From: Burkholderia sp. SRS-46
Lineage (GTDB): Bacteria; Pseudomonadota; Gammaproteobacteria; Burkholderiales; Burkholderiaceae
Direction of reading: 5' to 3'
DNA: 64,000 nucleotides
NCBI RefSeq assembly: GCF_004343775.1
Contig: NZ_PTXL01000007.1
Location: 372,001 to 436,000 of the forward strand
Numbering within the stretch: the first letter of the stretch is position 1; every line of letters starts with the position of its first letter. The notes under the pieces were generated by a model. That model was not told the origin of the DNA. It searched no databases and saw nothing but the letters and a program-made list of their open reading frames with translations. Of the stretch, positions 48,988 through 58,539 are shown piece by piece. A program made the translations under genes and the position numbers.

Positions 48988-49623
48988 ATGCTTGGCATCA
49001 CCCATTTCGGCTTCTTTCTCCTGGCGGTCTTCCTGCTGAACGTCACGCCGGGCCCCGACACCGCATACATCATCGGCCGCAGCGTCGCGCAGGGCCGCGG
49101 CGCGGGGCTGATGTCCGCGCTCGGGATCTCCGCCGGCTGCTGCGTGCACGCGCTGGCCTGCGCGTTCGGCCTGACCGCGGTGCTGGCCGCGTCGGCCACG
49201 GCGTTCACGGTGATCAAGCTGGTGGGCGCGGCCTACCTGATCTATCTGGGTGTGCGGATGCTTTTCGCTAAGCCGGGAGCAGGGGCTGCGCCGGCCGCCG
49301 CGGCCGTGGCCGCCAAGCCGCTGCGCCAGCTGTTCATGCAGGGTTTCTGGACGAACGTGCTGAACCCGAAGGTCGTGCTGTTCTTCGTGTCGTTCTTCCC
49401 GCAGTTCGTGTCGGCCGACAGCGCGCACAAGGCGCTGGCGTTCCTGACCCTCGGCGCGGTGTTCGTCGTGATGAGCACGCTCTGGAACAGCTCGCTCGCG
49501 TGGGTCGCGGGCAGCGTGACGCGCCGTTTCTCGGGCAAGCCGGGCGTGAAGAAATGGCTCGACCGCACGGTCGGCAGCGCGTTCGTCGGGCTGGGCCTCA
49601 AGCTTGCAACTTCGCAGCGTTGA
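48988..49623 (+). CDS. LysE/RhtB-family amino acid exporter
   Basis: This 211-residue inner-membrane protein has about six hydrophobic segments and the LysE/RhtB signature NVTPGPDTAYIIGRSVAQGR near the N-terminus, followed by GISAGCCVHAL. The family exports amino acids or related metabolites. The substrate is not evident from sequence. It follows fmt with a 111-base gap, so it may have its own promoter. Confidence 0.9.
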   Translation: MLGITHFGFFLLAVFLLNVTPGPDTAYIIGRSVAQGRGAGLMSALGISAGCCVHALACAFGLTAVLAASATAFTVIKLVGAAYLIYLGVRMLFAKPGAGAAPAAAAVAAKPLRQLFMQGFWTNVLNPKVVLFFVSFFPQFVSADSAHKALAFLTLGAVFVVMSTLWNSSLAWVAGSVTRRFSGKPGVKKWLDRTVGSAFVGLGLKLATSQR

Positions 49624-49729
49624 GATTGAATTTTTCCGAGGCGCCCATATCTAACAAAAAGCTTACAACTTTCCGCCGCGCCCGATCGGGGCACCCGGCG
49701 GGTGCTGCATTCGGATAAGGAGTGGACGT

Positions 49730-50587
49730 ATGTTCAATTGGGTCAAAACGGCGATGCTGATGGCCGCGATCACGGCCCTGTTCATCGTGATCGGCGGCAT
49801 GATCGGCGGATCGCGCGGCATGACGATCGCGCTGCTGTTCGCGCTCGGCATGAATTTCTTCTCGTACTGGTTCTCCGACAAGATGGTGCTGCGCATGTAC
49901 AACGCGCAGGAAGTCGACGAGAACACGGCGCCGCAGTTCTACCGGATGGTGCGCGAGCTGGCGACGCGCGCGAACCTGCCGATGCCGCGCGTCTACCTGA
50001 TCAACGAAGACGCGCCGAACGCATTTGCGACGGGCCGCAACCCCGAGCACGCGGCGGTCGCGGCGACCACCGGCATCCTGCGCATCCTGTCGGAGCGCGA
50101 GATGCGCGGCGTGATGGCGCACGAGCTCGCGCACGTGAAGCATCGCGACATCCTGATCTCGACGATCACCGCGACGATGGCGGGCGCGATCTCGGCGCTC
50201 GCGAACTTCGCGATGTTCTTCGGCGGGCGCGACGAGAACGGCCGTCCGGCCAACCCGATCGCAGGCATCGCGGTCGCGCTGCTTGCGCCGATCGCCGGCG
50301 CGCTGATCCAGATGGCGATTTCACGAGCCCGCGAGTTCGAGGCGGACCGCGGCGGCGCGCAGATTTCCGGTGATCCGCAGGCGCTCGCGGCGGCGCTCGA
50401 CAAGATCCATCGCTACGCGGCGGGCATTCCGTTCGCGGCGGCCGAAGCGCACCCGGCCACCGCGCAGATGATGATCATGAACCCGCTGCACGGCGGCGGC
50501 CTGCAGAACCTGTTCTCGACACACCCGGCCACCGAGGAGCGCATCGCGCGCCTGATGGAAATGGCGCGGACCGGGCGCTTCGACTAA
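49730..50587 (+). CDS. htpX: Membrane-bound zinc protease HtpX
   Basis: This 285-residue protease of the inner membrane takes part in the quality control of membrane proteins. Two N-terminal transmembrane helices precede the zinc motif HELAH ([13 protein letters not shown]); the third ligand lies in REFEADRGG. Two further helices follow. AAGGAG precedes the ATG. No stress-regulation element was seen. Confidence 0.95.
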   Translation: MFNWVKTAMLMAAITALFIVIGGMIGGSRGMTIALLFALGMNFFSYWFSDKMVLRMYNAQEVDENTAPQFYRMVRELATRANLPMPRVYLINEDAPNAFATGRNPEHAAVAATTGILRILSEREMRGVMAHELAHVKHRDILISTITATMAGAISALANFAMFFGGRDENGRPANPIAGIAVALLAPIAGALIQMAISRAREFEADRGGAQISGDPQALAAALDKIHRYAAGIPFAAAEAHPATAQMMIMNPLHGGGLQNLFSTHPATEERIARLMEMARTGRFD

Positions 50588-50780
50588 GTCCCCCCTGTCG
50601 CATCGTGCGTGGTCATCATCGACACGCACGCTCGACCCACCCCGCATGTCTCGCGCTGCGGGGTGTTCTATTTGTGCGTCTCGAAAAAGGGGCGCATGGT
50701 CACACGCTACAATGCGCGGTTTGGGATCGCGGCGGCCACGCGGCCGCTGCGGCGCCCTCCGCCCGCGACGCTTCGACCCG

Positions 50781-52178
50781 ATGACACGAACCCGATCTTC
50801 CGCCAAACCTTCGTCCGGCCGTCCGGCTCGACTGTCCGCATTGCATCTCGTGCCCGATTCGCTCGCCTTCGCGCTCGACGCGGCTGCACAGGCCGTCGAC
50901 GCGGTGCGCCGCGGCACCGCGCTGCCGGCCGCGCTGGCAGCGGTGTTCGCGGGGATGGCGTCCGACGAGCAGGCGCATGCGCGCGGTGCGACGCAGGACA
51001 TCGCGTACCGCACGATGCGCCGCCTCGGCAGCGTCGACTGGCTGATCGGCCGGCTTGTCAGCAAGGCGCCGCCCGCGCATGTGCATGCCTTGCTCGCGTG
51101 CGCGGCCGCGCTGCTGCTCGATGAAGAAGACGCCGCCGCGTATTCCGCCTTCACCGTCGTCGACCAGGCCGTGACCGCGATCGGCGCGCGCCGCGAGTTC
51201 GCGTTCGCGAAAGGGATGGTCAATGCGGTGCTGCGGCGCTTCCTGCGCGAGCGCGACGCGCTTGTCGCGGCGATGCAGGACGATCCGGTCGCGCGCTGGA
51301 ACTACCGGGCATGGTGGAGCGACGCGGTGAAGGGCGCGTGGCCCGACGGCTGGCAGGCGATTCTCGCGGCCGGCGATCGTCCGGGCCCGCTGACGCTGCG
51401 CGTGAACGCGCGCCGCACGACCGTCGACGCATATCTCGACACGCTGCGCGCGAACGGCATCGACGCGGTCGCGATCGGCCGTCACGCGGTGCGGCTCGCA
51501 TCGGCGTTGCCGGTCGAGCGCATTCCGGGCTTCGCCGACGGCGTCGTCTCGGTGCAGGATGCGGGCGCGCAGCTCGCCGCCGAGTGGCTCGGCGCGGCCG
51601 ACGGGATGCGCGTGCTCGATGCGTGCGCGGCGCCCGGCGGCAAGACCGGGCACATCCTCGAACTGGCCGACGCGGAAGTCGTGGCGCTCGAAAGCGACGC
51701 GGCCCGCGCGGCGCGCATCGGCGAGAATCTCGCGCGGCTGTCGCTCGCCGCGGACGTGCGCGTCGGCGACGCAGGGGCGCCCGACGCGTGGCACGACGGC
51801 CGGCCGTTCGACCGGATTCTCGCCGACGTGCCGTGCTCCGCGTCCGGCATCGTGCGCCGTCATCCGGACATCCGCTGGCTGCGCCGCGCGACCGATATCC
51901 CGGCGCTCGTCGCCGAGCAGCGCCGCATCCTGTCGGCGCTGTGGCCGCTCGTGAAACCGGGCGGCGAGCTGCTTTACGTGACCTGCTCGATCTTTCCGGA
52001 AGAAGGCGAGCTGCAGGCGCGCTGGTTTGAAGCGGCCTGTGAAGATGCGGTACGATTGGACGCGCCCGGCCAGCTGCTGCCGCGCGCCGTCTCGGGCGAC
52101 GCGCAGGGAGGCCCGGGCGAGCTCGACCAGAACACCGATCACGACGGATTTTTCTACGCGCGGTTTCAGAAACGGTGA
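50781..52178 (+). CDS. rsmB: 16S rRNA (cytosine-967-C5)-methyltransferase
   Basis: RsmB methylates C967 of 16S rRNA. The product of 465 residues has an N-terminal NusB-like domain and a SAM-binding fold (DACAAPGGKTGHILEL). The two catalytic Cys are in DVPCSASGIV and VTCSIFPEE. ATG at 50781 (MTRTRSSAK) is chosen; 45 upstream codons of the ORF are Arg-rich and unlikely to be translated. Its TGA overlaps the GTG of the next gene, the start of a four-gene operon. Confidence 0.93.
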   Translation: MTRTRSSAKPSSGRPARLSALHLVPDSLAFALDAAAQAVDAVRRGTALPAALAAVFAGMASDEQAHARGATQDIAYRTMRRLGSVDWLIGRLVSKAPPAHVHALLACAAALLLDEEDAAAYSAFTVVDQAVTAIGARREFAFAKGMVNAVLRRFLRERDALVAAMQDDPVARWNYRAWWSDAVKGAWPDGWQAILAAGDRPGPLTLRVNARRTTVDAYLDTLRANGIDAVAIGRHAVRLASALPVERIPGFADGVVSVQDAGAQLAAEWLGAADGMRVLDACAAPGGKTGHILELADAEVVALESDAARAARIGENLARLSLAADVRVGDAGAPDAWHDGRPFDRILADVPCSASGIVRRHPDIRWLRRATDIPALVAEQRRILSALWPLVKPGGELLYVTCSIFPEEGELQARWFEAACEDAVRLDAPGQLLPRAVSGDAQGGPGELDQNTDHDGFFYARFQKR

Positions 52179-52765
52179 CGATCAAACACCTCTTTCCACT
52201 TCGGCTCGCGGCCGTCCTGCTGGTCGCGCTGACGCTGTGCCTCGCATTCGCGAGGCCGGCGCGCGCCGAATCGATCGCCGTGCAGCGCGCGTCGCTGCAA
52301 TCGGACGGCAGCGGCTGGAGCCTCGACGCGCGTTTCGACTTCGAGCTGAACCCGAACCTCGAGGACGCCGTCAACAAGGGCATTCCGCTTTACTTCACCA
52401 CCGACTTCGAGCTGGCGCGCGCACGCTGGTACTGGTTCGACGAGCAGCCGGTGTCGGTGTCGCAGACGATCCGCCTGTCGTTCCAGCCGCTCACGCGCGA
52501 ATACCGCGTGTCGACGGGCGGCCTGCAGCTCGGCTTCGGCACGCTGAAGGACGCGCTCGCCGTCGTCAGGCGCATCACGTCCTGGCACGTGATCGACAAG
52601 AACCAGGTGCACCAGGGCGACACCTATACGGCCTCGGTGCGGATGCAGCTCGATACGGCGCTGATGCCGAAGCCGTTCCAGGTCGACGCGGTGAACAACC
52701 GCGACTGGACGCTGTCGTCGGACTGGAAGCGCTTTACCTTCACGGTGACCGAACGTGCTAAATAA
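52175..52765 (+). CDS. DUF4390 exported protein
   Basis: This 196-residue protein has a signal peptide (MTIKHLFPLRLAAVLLVALTLCLAFARPARA). The conserved DUF4390 core is in the mature part, with GIPLYFTTDFELARARWYWFDE. The GTG at 52175 overlaps the rsmB stop (GTGA), and its stop overlaps the kinase start, so all are translationally coupled. The mature protein is probably periplasmic or membrane-associated. This position between rsmB and ntrY-like genes is a recurrent arrangement in beta-proteobacteria, but the protein has no known activity. Confidence 0.85.
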   Translation: MTIKHLFPLRLAAVLLVALTLCLAFARPARAESIAVQRASLQSDGSGWSLDARFDFELNPNLEDAVNKGIPLYFTTDFELARARWYWFDEQPVSVSQTIRLSFQPLTREYRVSTGGLQLGFGTLKDALAVVRRITSWHVIDKNQVHQGDTYTASVRMQLDTALMPKPFQVDAVNNRDWTLSSDWKRFTFTVTERAK

Positions 52766-55166
52766 AGTACGCCGCGCGGCCAGCGGGAAGAGCTTCCTCA
52801 TCCGCGTGATCGTCTCGACCGTTGCACTCACCGCGCTGCTGCTGCTGGTGCTGCTGGCCGCCGCGAGCGCGAACACCGAATTCTTCGACCGCTACTACTC
52901 GTGGCTGTACGCGACCAACATCATCGTCGCGCTGGTGTTCCTGCTCGTCGTGCTCGGCCTGATCGGCATGATCGTCGTGCGCCTGAGGAAGGGCAAGTTC
53001 GGCACGCGGCTGCTCGCGAAGCTCGCGGTGTTCTTCGCGCTCGTCGGCGTGGTGCCGGGCGGCATCATCTACATCGTGTCGTACCAGTTCGTGTCGCGCA
53101 GCATCGAATCGTGGTTCGACGTGAACGTCGAGACCGCGCTGACGGCCGGTCTGAACCTCGGCCGCGGGATGCTCGACGCGTCGCTGTCCGACCTGCAGAC
53201 GAAGGCGCGCCTGATGTCGGACCAGCTCGCGAGCGTCGACGCGAACACGAACGGCACGACGCTCACGCTGCTGCGCCTGCGCGACCAGTTCGGCGTGCAG
53301 GACGCGACGATCGTCGAGCCCGGCCGCAGCGGCACGGGCGCCGCGCCGGACCTGCATATCGTCGCGCAGGCGTCGGGCAATTTCGCGGCGCTGATCCCGG
53401 ACGACCTGCCGACCCCGCTGATGCTGAACCAGGCGCGCGAACACGGCGTGTACGCGGCGATCGAGGGCGAGGTCGACGGCGATCCGCACGCGCACGGCGC
53501 GAAGGGCGCGCTGCGGCTGCGCGTCGTGCGGCCGATTCCCGACGCCACCACGTCGATGCTGCAGCCGGCCGAGCGCTTCCTGCAGCTCACGCAGCCGGTG
53601 CCGCCGACGCTCGCGCACAACGCGGACGCCGTGCAGCGCGCGTATCGCGAATACCAGGAGAAGGCGCTCGGGCGCACCGGCCTGCGCAAGATGTACATCG
53701 GCACGCTGACGCTCGCGTTGTTCCTCGCGACCTTCATCGCGATGATGCTCGCGCTCGCGCTCGGCCAGCAGCTCGCGCGGCCGCTGTTCCTGCTCGCGCA
53801 GGGCACCAAGGAAGTGACGGAGGGCGACTACACGCCGAAGCGCGAGATCAAGACGCGCGACGAGCTCGGCTTCCTCACGCAGTCGTTCAACGCGATGACG
53901 CGCCAGCTGTCGGAGGCGCGGCTCGCGGTCGAGAAGAACCGCGTCGCGCTCGAGCATTCGAAGACGTATCTCGAGAGCATCCTCGCGAACCTGACCGCGG
54001 GCGTGTTCGTGCTCGACCGTCAGTTCCGGCTGACGACGGCCAACCGCGGCGCCGAGCGGATCTTCCGGCAGCCGTTCGGTGCGCTGATCGGCACGACGCT
54101 CGACCAGGTCGGCGTCGTCGCGGAATTCGGCGCGATGGTGCGCAAGGCGTTCGCCGATCGCGAAGCGGCGTCCGACAGCAGTAGCGGCGATCACGGCCAC
54201 TGGCAGCAGCAGTTCGCGGTCGAGGTGCCGGGCGAAGCCGATCCGCTGACGCTGCTCGTGCGCGGCACGCGTCTCGTGTCGACGGAGCAGGGGCAGGCGG
54301 ACGATGCGCAGACCTCCGGCTACGTCGTCGTGTTCGACGACATCTCCGACGTGATTTCCGCGCAGCGCTCGGTGGCATGGGGCGAGGTCGCGCGCCGTCT
54401 CGCGCACGAGATCAAGAACCCGCTGACGCCGATCCAGCTGTCGGCCGAGCGCCTGCAGATGAAGCTGTCGGACAAGCTCGCGCCGCCCGACGCGGACGTG
54501 CTCAAGCGCGGCGCGACGATGATCGTCAACCAGGTCGCCGCGATGAAGCGGATGGTCGACGATTTCCGCGAATACGCGCGCACGCCGCCCGCGGTGCTCG
54601 CGAACCTGCAGCTGAACGAACTGGTGAGCGAAGTGCTCGGGCTGTACGGCGTCGGCGAAGGCAAGAGCCCGATCGCCGTCGAGCTTGCGCCGCTGCCGGT
54701 GATCCGCGGCGACGCGACGCAACTGCGCCAGGTGATCCACAACCTGCTGCAGAATGCGCAGGATTCGGTCGCGGAAGTGGCGCAGCCGCGTGTGTTGATC
54801 GAAACCAAGACAGTAGAATATGGCGATCCCGACGCCGAGGGCAAAGCGCGCGTCGCGGTTCGCCTGACCGTGTCCGACAACGGGCCGGGCTTTCCGGCGC
54901 GGATTCTCACCCGCGCGTTCGAGCCTTACGTGACGACCAAGGCGAAAGGCACGGGCCTCGGATTGGCCACGGTGAAGAAGATCGTCGACGAGCACGGCGC
55001 GCGGATCGATCTGCGCAATCGCATGCACGGCGAGGCCGTCGAGGGCGCGCAGGTGTCGATCCTGTTCCTGCAGCTGGCGAGCGATGCGCCAGGCGCCGAA
55101 TCGGGCGCGCAGGGCGGAGCGGCTCCCGCAAAGACAAAAGCAAGTGTGCAGACAAAGGCAGCGTAA
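52755..55166 (+). CDS. NtrY-like membrane sensor histidine kinase
   Basis: This 803-residue kinase has two N-terminal membrane segments and a third near residue 85. A long periplasmic part, a transmembrane helix near residue 320, a HAMP region, a PAS-like domain and HisKA with phospho-acceptor His551 (LAHEIKNPLTPIQLSAERLQ) come next. The ATPase domain has NLLQNAQDS, DNGPGFP and TKAKGTGLGLA. The architecture is that of NtrY. The GTG start is coupled to the DUF4390 stop. It is co-transcribed with the short response regulator one base downstream of its stop. The signal is not known. Confidence 0.9.
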   Translation: MLNKVRRAASGKSFLIRVIVSTVALTALLLLVLLAAASANTEFFDRYYSWLYATNIIVALVFLLVVLGLIGMIVVRLRKGKFGTRLLAKLAVFFALVGVVPGGIIYIVSYQFVSRSIESWFDVNVETALTAGLNLGRGMLDASLSDLQTKARLMSDQLASVDANTNGTTLTLLRLRDQFGVQDATIVEPGRSGTGAAPDLHIVAQASGNFAALIPDDLPTPLMLNQAREHGVYAAIEGEVDGDPHAHGAKGALRLRVVRPIPDATTSMLQPAERFLQLTQPVPPTLAHNADAVQRAYREYQEKALGRTGLRKMYIGTLTLALFLATFIAMMLALALGQQLARPLFLLAQGTKEVTEGDYTPKREIKTRDELGFLTQSFNAMTRQLSEARLAVEKNRVALEHSKTYLESILANLTAGVFVLDRQFRLTTANRGAERIFRQPFGALIGTTLDQVGVVAEFGAMVRKAFADREAASDSSSGDHGHWQQQFAVEVPGEADPLTLLVRGTRLVSTEQGQADDAQTSGYVVVFDDISDVISAQRSVAWGEVARRLAHEIKNPLTPIQLSAERLQMKLSDKLAPPDADVLKRGATMIVNQVAAMKRMVDDFREYARTPPAVLANLQLNELVSEVLGLYGVGEGKSPIAVELAPLPVIRGDATQLRQVIHNLLQNAQDSVAEVAQPRVLIETKTVEYGDPDAEGKARVAVRLTVSDNGPGFPARILTRAFEPYVTTKAKGTGLGLATVKKIVDEHGARIDLRNRMHGEAVEGAQVSILFLQLASDAPGAESGAQGGAAPAKTKASVQTKAA

Positions 55167-55868
55167 ATGGCAACCATCCTGGTGGTAGATGATGAAATGG
55201 GCATCCGGGAATTGCTCTCGGAGATCCTCAGCGACGAAGGACATGTCGTCGAAGCGGCGGAGAACGCGCAGGCCGCGCGTGAATACCGCCTCGATCAGGC
55301 GCCCGATCTCGTGCTGCTCGATATCTGGATGCCCGATACCGACGGCGTCACGTTGCTCAAGGAGTGGGCGGCGCAGGGGCTGCTGACGATGCCCGTGATC
55401 ATGATGTCCGGGCACGCGACGATCGACACGGCCGTCGAGGCGACGAAGATCGGCGCGCTCGATTTCCTCGAGAAGCCCATCGCATTGCAGAAGCTGCTGA
55501 AGGCGGTCGAGCACGGTCTCGCGCGCGGCGCGGCGCCGATGACCGCCAACGCGGCGGCGAAGGCCGCGGCCGGGCAGGCCGCCGGGTCGGCGTCGGTCGC
55601 GTCCGCGGCAGCACTGCCGACGCTCGGCGACGACGTGACGACGGCGCTCGGTCTCGCAGGGCAGACAGCGGCGATTCCTTTCGACATCCCGCTGCGCGAA
55701 GCGCGCGACGCGTTCGAGCGCGCGTACTTCGAGTATCACCTCGCGCGCGAGAACGGCAGCATGACGCGCGTCGCGGAGAAGACGGGCCTCGAGCGCACGC
55801 ACCTGTATCGCAAGCTCAAGCAGCTCGGTGTCGAACTCGGCAAGAAGCCGGCGGAAGGGGCCGTATAA
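55167..55868 (+). CDS. NtrX-like response regulator lacking the AAA+ domain
   Basis: This 233-residue regulator begins with a receiver domain: Asp8-Asp9, phospho-acceptor Asp52 (LLDIWMPD) and Lys in LEKPIA. It is followed by an Ala-rich linker and a C-terminal Fis-type HTH (REARDAFERAYFEYHLARE; GLERTHLYRKLKQLG). The central AAA+ sigma-54-activating domain of NtrX is missing. The layout therefore resembles a short PrrA/RegA-like regulator, and it cannot activate sigma-54 in the usual way. It is the immediate partner of the NtrY-like kinase. Confidence 0.9.
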   Translation: MATILVVDDEMGIRELLSEILSDEGHVVEAAENAQAAREYRLDQAPDLVLLDIWMPDTDGVTLLKEWAAQGLLTMPVIMMSGHATIDTAVEATKIGALDFLEKPIALQKLLKAVEHGLARGAAPMTANAAAKAAAGQAAGSASVASAAALPTLGDDVTTALGLAGQTAAIPFDIPLREARDAFERAYFEYHLARENGSMTRVAEKTGLERTHLYRKLKQLGVELGKKPAEGAV

Positions 55869-55886
55869 GAAATTTCACGAAACCCC

Positions 55887-55915
55887 TTGTGCGACACAAC
55901 AAAGCTCGATATACT
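55887..55915 (+). promoter_or_regulatory. tRNA-Phe promoter
   Basis: TTGTGC (55887-55892), a 17-base spacer and TATACT (55910-55915) lie 13 bases before the tRNA. Confidence 0.65.
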
Positions 55916-55928
55916 TTGTTTCTTCGTT

Positions 55929-56004
55929 GGCCCGGTAGCTCAGTTGGTAGAGCAGCGGATTGAAAATCCGCGTGTCGATGGTTCGATTCCGTCCCAGGCC
56001 ACCA
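55929..56004 (+). tRNA. tRNA-Phe (anticodon GAA)
   Basis: The 76-base gene has CCA encoded. The anticodon loop TTGAAAA carries GAA. The acceptor pairs GGCCCGG with CCAGGCC, which leaves C5 opposite A68, one mismatch. The D and T arms are complete. It is followed by a strong terminator. Confidence 0.97.
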
Positions 56005-56015
56005 GCAGTTTCCAA

Positions 56016-56046
56016 CCCCAAGAATCGCCAGATTCTTGGGGTTTTT
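56016..56046 (+). terminator. Terminator of tRNA-Phe
   Basis: A perfect 11-bp stem (CCCCAAGAATC with its complement, GCCA loop) is followed by TTTTT. It ends the tRNA transcript and the upstream operon. Confidence 0.95.
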
Positions 56047-56343
56047 CGTTTGTGGTGGCACGACGTGCCCGGCGGCATTGGCGGCGGCGTGTTAAAATCC
56101 TTGCCCGCTCAATGACTTAGCGCGCCGCTTCGCGTGCCTCGCGAGGCTGGCGGTCCGGCCGTGCGCCGGTGCGCGGCGCCGATGGCGCACGATGGGCGGT
56201 ATAAGCGTCCCGTCGCCTTCGCGGCGAGCGGCGCTGCCTATACTGGTCGAGCCGGCGCATGCCGGCACGCGTCGGGCCGCACGGCGGCAGCCGGCCATCC
56301 GCGCGCAGCGCGACGCGAGCCTACACATTCACGGAGTATCACG
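56047..56343. other. Region upstream of queC
   Basis: These 297 bases hold no gene I can support. TGTTAAAATC near 56090 may mark a promoter. I looked for the compact preQ1 riboswitch pattern (C-rich loop with an A-rich tail) and did not see a convincing case. Confidence 0.4.
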
Positions 56344-57078
56344 GTGATTCGGACAGACGCTAAAGACGGCGCGCTCGTGTTGTTCTCGGGCGGGCAGGAC
56401 TCGGCCACGTGTGTGGCCTGGGCCCTCGAACGCTACCAGACGGTCGAGACCCTCGGCTTCGACTATGGCCAGCGCCATCGCGTCGAGCTGGAGTGCCGCG
56501 AAAGCGTGCGCGATGCGCTGAAGCGCCAGTTCCCCGCATGGGCGGAGCGCCTCGGCGACGATCACATGGTCGACCTGTCGGTGCTCGGCGCGATCAGCGA
56601 CACCGCGATGACGCGCGCGATCGAGATCGAGACCGCGGCGAACGGCTTGCCGAACACGTTCGTGCCGGGCCGCAACCTGCTGTTCATGACGATCGCCGCG
56701 GCGGTCGCTTATCGCCGCGGGCTGCGCGTGCTGGTCGGCGGGATGTGCGAGACCGACTTCTCGGGCTACCCGGACTGCCGCGACGACACGATGAAGGCGC
56801 TGCAGGTCGCGCTGAACCTCGGGATGGACACGCGCGTGGTGCTGGAGACGCCGCTGATGTGGCTCGACAAGGCGCAGACCTGGCAGCTCGCCGAGCAGCT
56901 CGGCGGCCCGGCGCTCGTCGAGCTGATCCGCGTCGAGACGCATACGTGCTACGTCGGCGAGCGCGCCGAGCTGCACGACTGGGGTTTCGGCTGCGGTGAA
57001 TGCCCGGCCTGCAAGCTGCGCAAGCGCGGCTACGAGGCCTACCTGAAGGGCGAGCGAGTGACGGAAGCGCCGCTGTGA
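56344..57078 (+). CDS. queC: 7-cyano-7-deazaguanine synthase
   Basis: QueC converts 7-carboxy-7-deazaguanine to preQ0 with ATP and ammonia. The product of 244 residues has the PP-loop [13 protein letters not shown] and a zinc site with Cys in [16 protein letters not shown] lies ahead of the GTG start at 56344; the ORF runs 70 codons upstream but lacks protein character. It is the first of queC-queE-queD, all in one direction. Confidence 0.96.
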   Translation: MIRTDAKDGALVLFSGGQDSATCVAWALERYQTVETLGFDYGQRHRVELECRESVRDALKRQFPAWAERLGDDHMVDLSVLGAISDTAMTRAIEIETAANGLPNTFVPGRNLLFMTIAAAVAYRRGLRVLVGGMCETDFSGYPDCRDDTMKALQVALNLGMDTRVVLETPLMWLDKAQTWQLAEQLGGPALVELIRVETHTCYVGERAELHDWGFGCGECPACKLRKRGYEAYLKGERVTEAPL

Positions 57079-57148
57079 CGCGTGCGCGCCGGCAGCGCAC
57101 AATGGATGAACCGATCGACAACGCGCGGCGCGAGCCGCACCAGGAACG

Positions 57149-57781
57149 ATGACTTACGCGGTCAAGGAAATTTTCTACACGTTGCAGGGCGAAGGCGCGA
57201 ACGCGGGCCGTCCGGCCGTGTTCTGCCGGTTTGCCGGCTGCAATCTGTGGTCCGGCCGTGAAGAGGACCGCGCGGAAGCGGTGTGTCGCTTCTGCGATAC
57301 CGATTTCGTCGGCACCGACGGCGAGAACGGCGGCAAGTTCAGGGATGCCGCCGATCTGGCCGCGAAGGTCGCGAGCCTGTGGCCGGACGGCGAGGCGCAT
57401 CGCTTCGTCGTCTGCACGGGCGGCGAGCCGATGCTGCAGCTCGACCAGCCGCTCGTCGACGCGCTGCATGCGCAAGGTTTTGAAATCGCGATCGAGACCA
57501 ACGGCTCGCTGCCGGTGCTCGAGTCGATCGACTGGGTCTGCGTGAGCCCGAAGGCCGACGCGCCGCTCGTCGTCACGAAGGGCGACGAGCTGAAGGTCGT
57601 GATCCCGCAGGACAACCAGCGGCTTGCCGACTACGCGAAGCTCGACTTCGCGTATTTCCTCGTCCAGCCGATGGACGGCCCGTCGCGCGACCTCAATACG
57701 AAGCTCGCGATCGACTGGTGCAAGCGTCATCCGCAGTGGCGCCTGTCGATGCAGACCCACAAATATCTGAACATTCCCTGA
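57149..57781 (+). CDS. queE: 7-carboxy-7-deazaguanine synthase
   Basis: QueE is a radical-SAM enzyme that makes 7-carboxy-7-deazaguanine from the QueD product. The product of 210 residues has the cluster-binding Cys spaced CX14CX2C (GCNLWSGREEDRAEAVCRFC), instead of CX3CX2C. The glycine-rich SAM motif is GGEP (CTGGEPMLQL). The same variant spacing is known in the structurally studied Burkholderia multivorans enzyme. The ATG follows an AGGAACG. It is followed after 19 bases by queD. Confidence 0.96.
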   Translation: MTYAVKEIFYTLQGEGANAGRPAVFCRFAGCNLWSGREEDRAEAVCRFCDTDFVGTDGENGGKFRDAADLAAKVASLWPDGEAHRFVVCTGGEPMLQLDQPLVDALHAQGFEIAIETNGSLPVLESIDWVCVSPKADAPLVVTKGDELKVVIPQDNQRLADYAKLDFAYFLVQPMDGPSRDLNTKLAIDWCKRHPQWRLSMQTHKYLNIP

Positions 57782-57800
57782 GCCCCGGCTTTTTGACATC

Positions 57801-58253
57801 GTGCTGATTACCCGAAAACTCGAATTCGACGCGGGCCACCGCATTCCCGATCACCGCAGCCAGTGCAGGAACCTGCACGGCCATCGCTACGTGCTCGAAA
57901 TCACGTTGCGCGGCGATCTCGTCGATACCGAGGGCGCGCCCGACCGTGGCATGGTGATGGATTTCGCCGACGTGAAGGCGCTCGCGATGGAGCACCTGGT
58001 CAGCAAGTGGGATCACGCGTTCCTCGTCTACGCGCGCGACGAGGTCGTGCGCTCGTTCCTCGAGCAGATGGCCGATCACAAGACCGTCGTGATCGACCGG
58101 ATCCCGACCGTCGAGAACCTCGCGGCGATCGCGTTCGACATCCTCGCGAACGTCTACGACGCGCACTACGGCATCAACCTGCGCCTCGAGCGCGTGCGCC
58201 TGTACGAAACCCCGAACTGCTGGGCCGACGTCGAGCGCGAACCCGGCCGCTGA
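57801..58253 (+). CDS. queD: 6-carboxytetrahydropterin synthase
   Basis: QueD converts dihydroneopterin triphosphate to 6-carboxy-5,6,7,8-tetrahydropterin, the second step of the pathway. The product of 150 residues has zinc ligands His13 (FDAGHRI), His26 and His28 (LHGH) and the catalytic Cys22 (QCRNLHGH), and the Glu in TVENLA. The start is GTG at 57801. With queC and queE it supplies preQ0 for queuosine in tRNA. Confidence 0.95.
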   Translation: MLITRKLEFDAGHRIPDHRSQCRNLHGHRYVLEITLRGDLVDTEGAPDRGMVMDFADVKALAMEHLVSKWDHAFLVYARDEVVRSFLEQMADHKTVVIDRIPTVENLAAIAFDILANVYDAHYGINLRLERVRLYETPNCWADVEREPGR

Positions 58254-58539
58254 ATTCGGCGTCGGCATTCATCGGCATTCATCGGCTGAATCCGGCCGCC
58301 CGGCAGTCGCGCCGCCCGGCGCCGGCGGCCGGGTCGAACATCCCGCACCTGCCGTCCCTCCCCACATTCCCCCGTGCGCCGCGCTATGATCGTTGCGTGG
58401 CGTCGTGACACGCGTCCCGCTCCGCGCGCCGGTCGGGCGCGTCGCGTCCGTCGCCATCCCGTTTCGCCGCCGCCCGGCGCATCGCGCCCCGCCCGTTGCT
58501 TGCCCCGTTCGATTGCCCGTCCGTCAGGAGGCCGTTTCG
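58254..58539. other. Interval between queD and the aldolase gene
   Basis: These 286 bases are G/C-rich with several C/G tracts. No terminator with a T-run was seen, and the aldolase reading frame stays open upstream without a protein-like composition. The strong CAGGAGG ribosome site lies at its right end. Confidence 0.4.

Noticed and set aside
56047-56343. preQ1 riboswitch before queC
   Set aside because: No convincing compact pseudoknot pattern was visible; regulation of this operon is left open.
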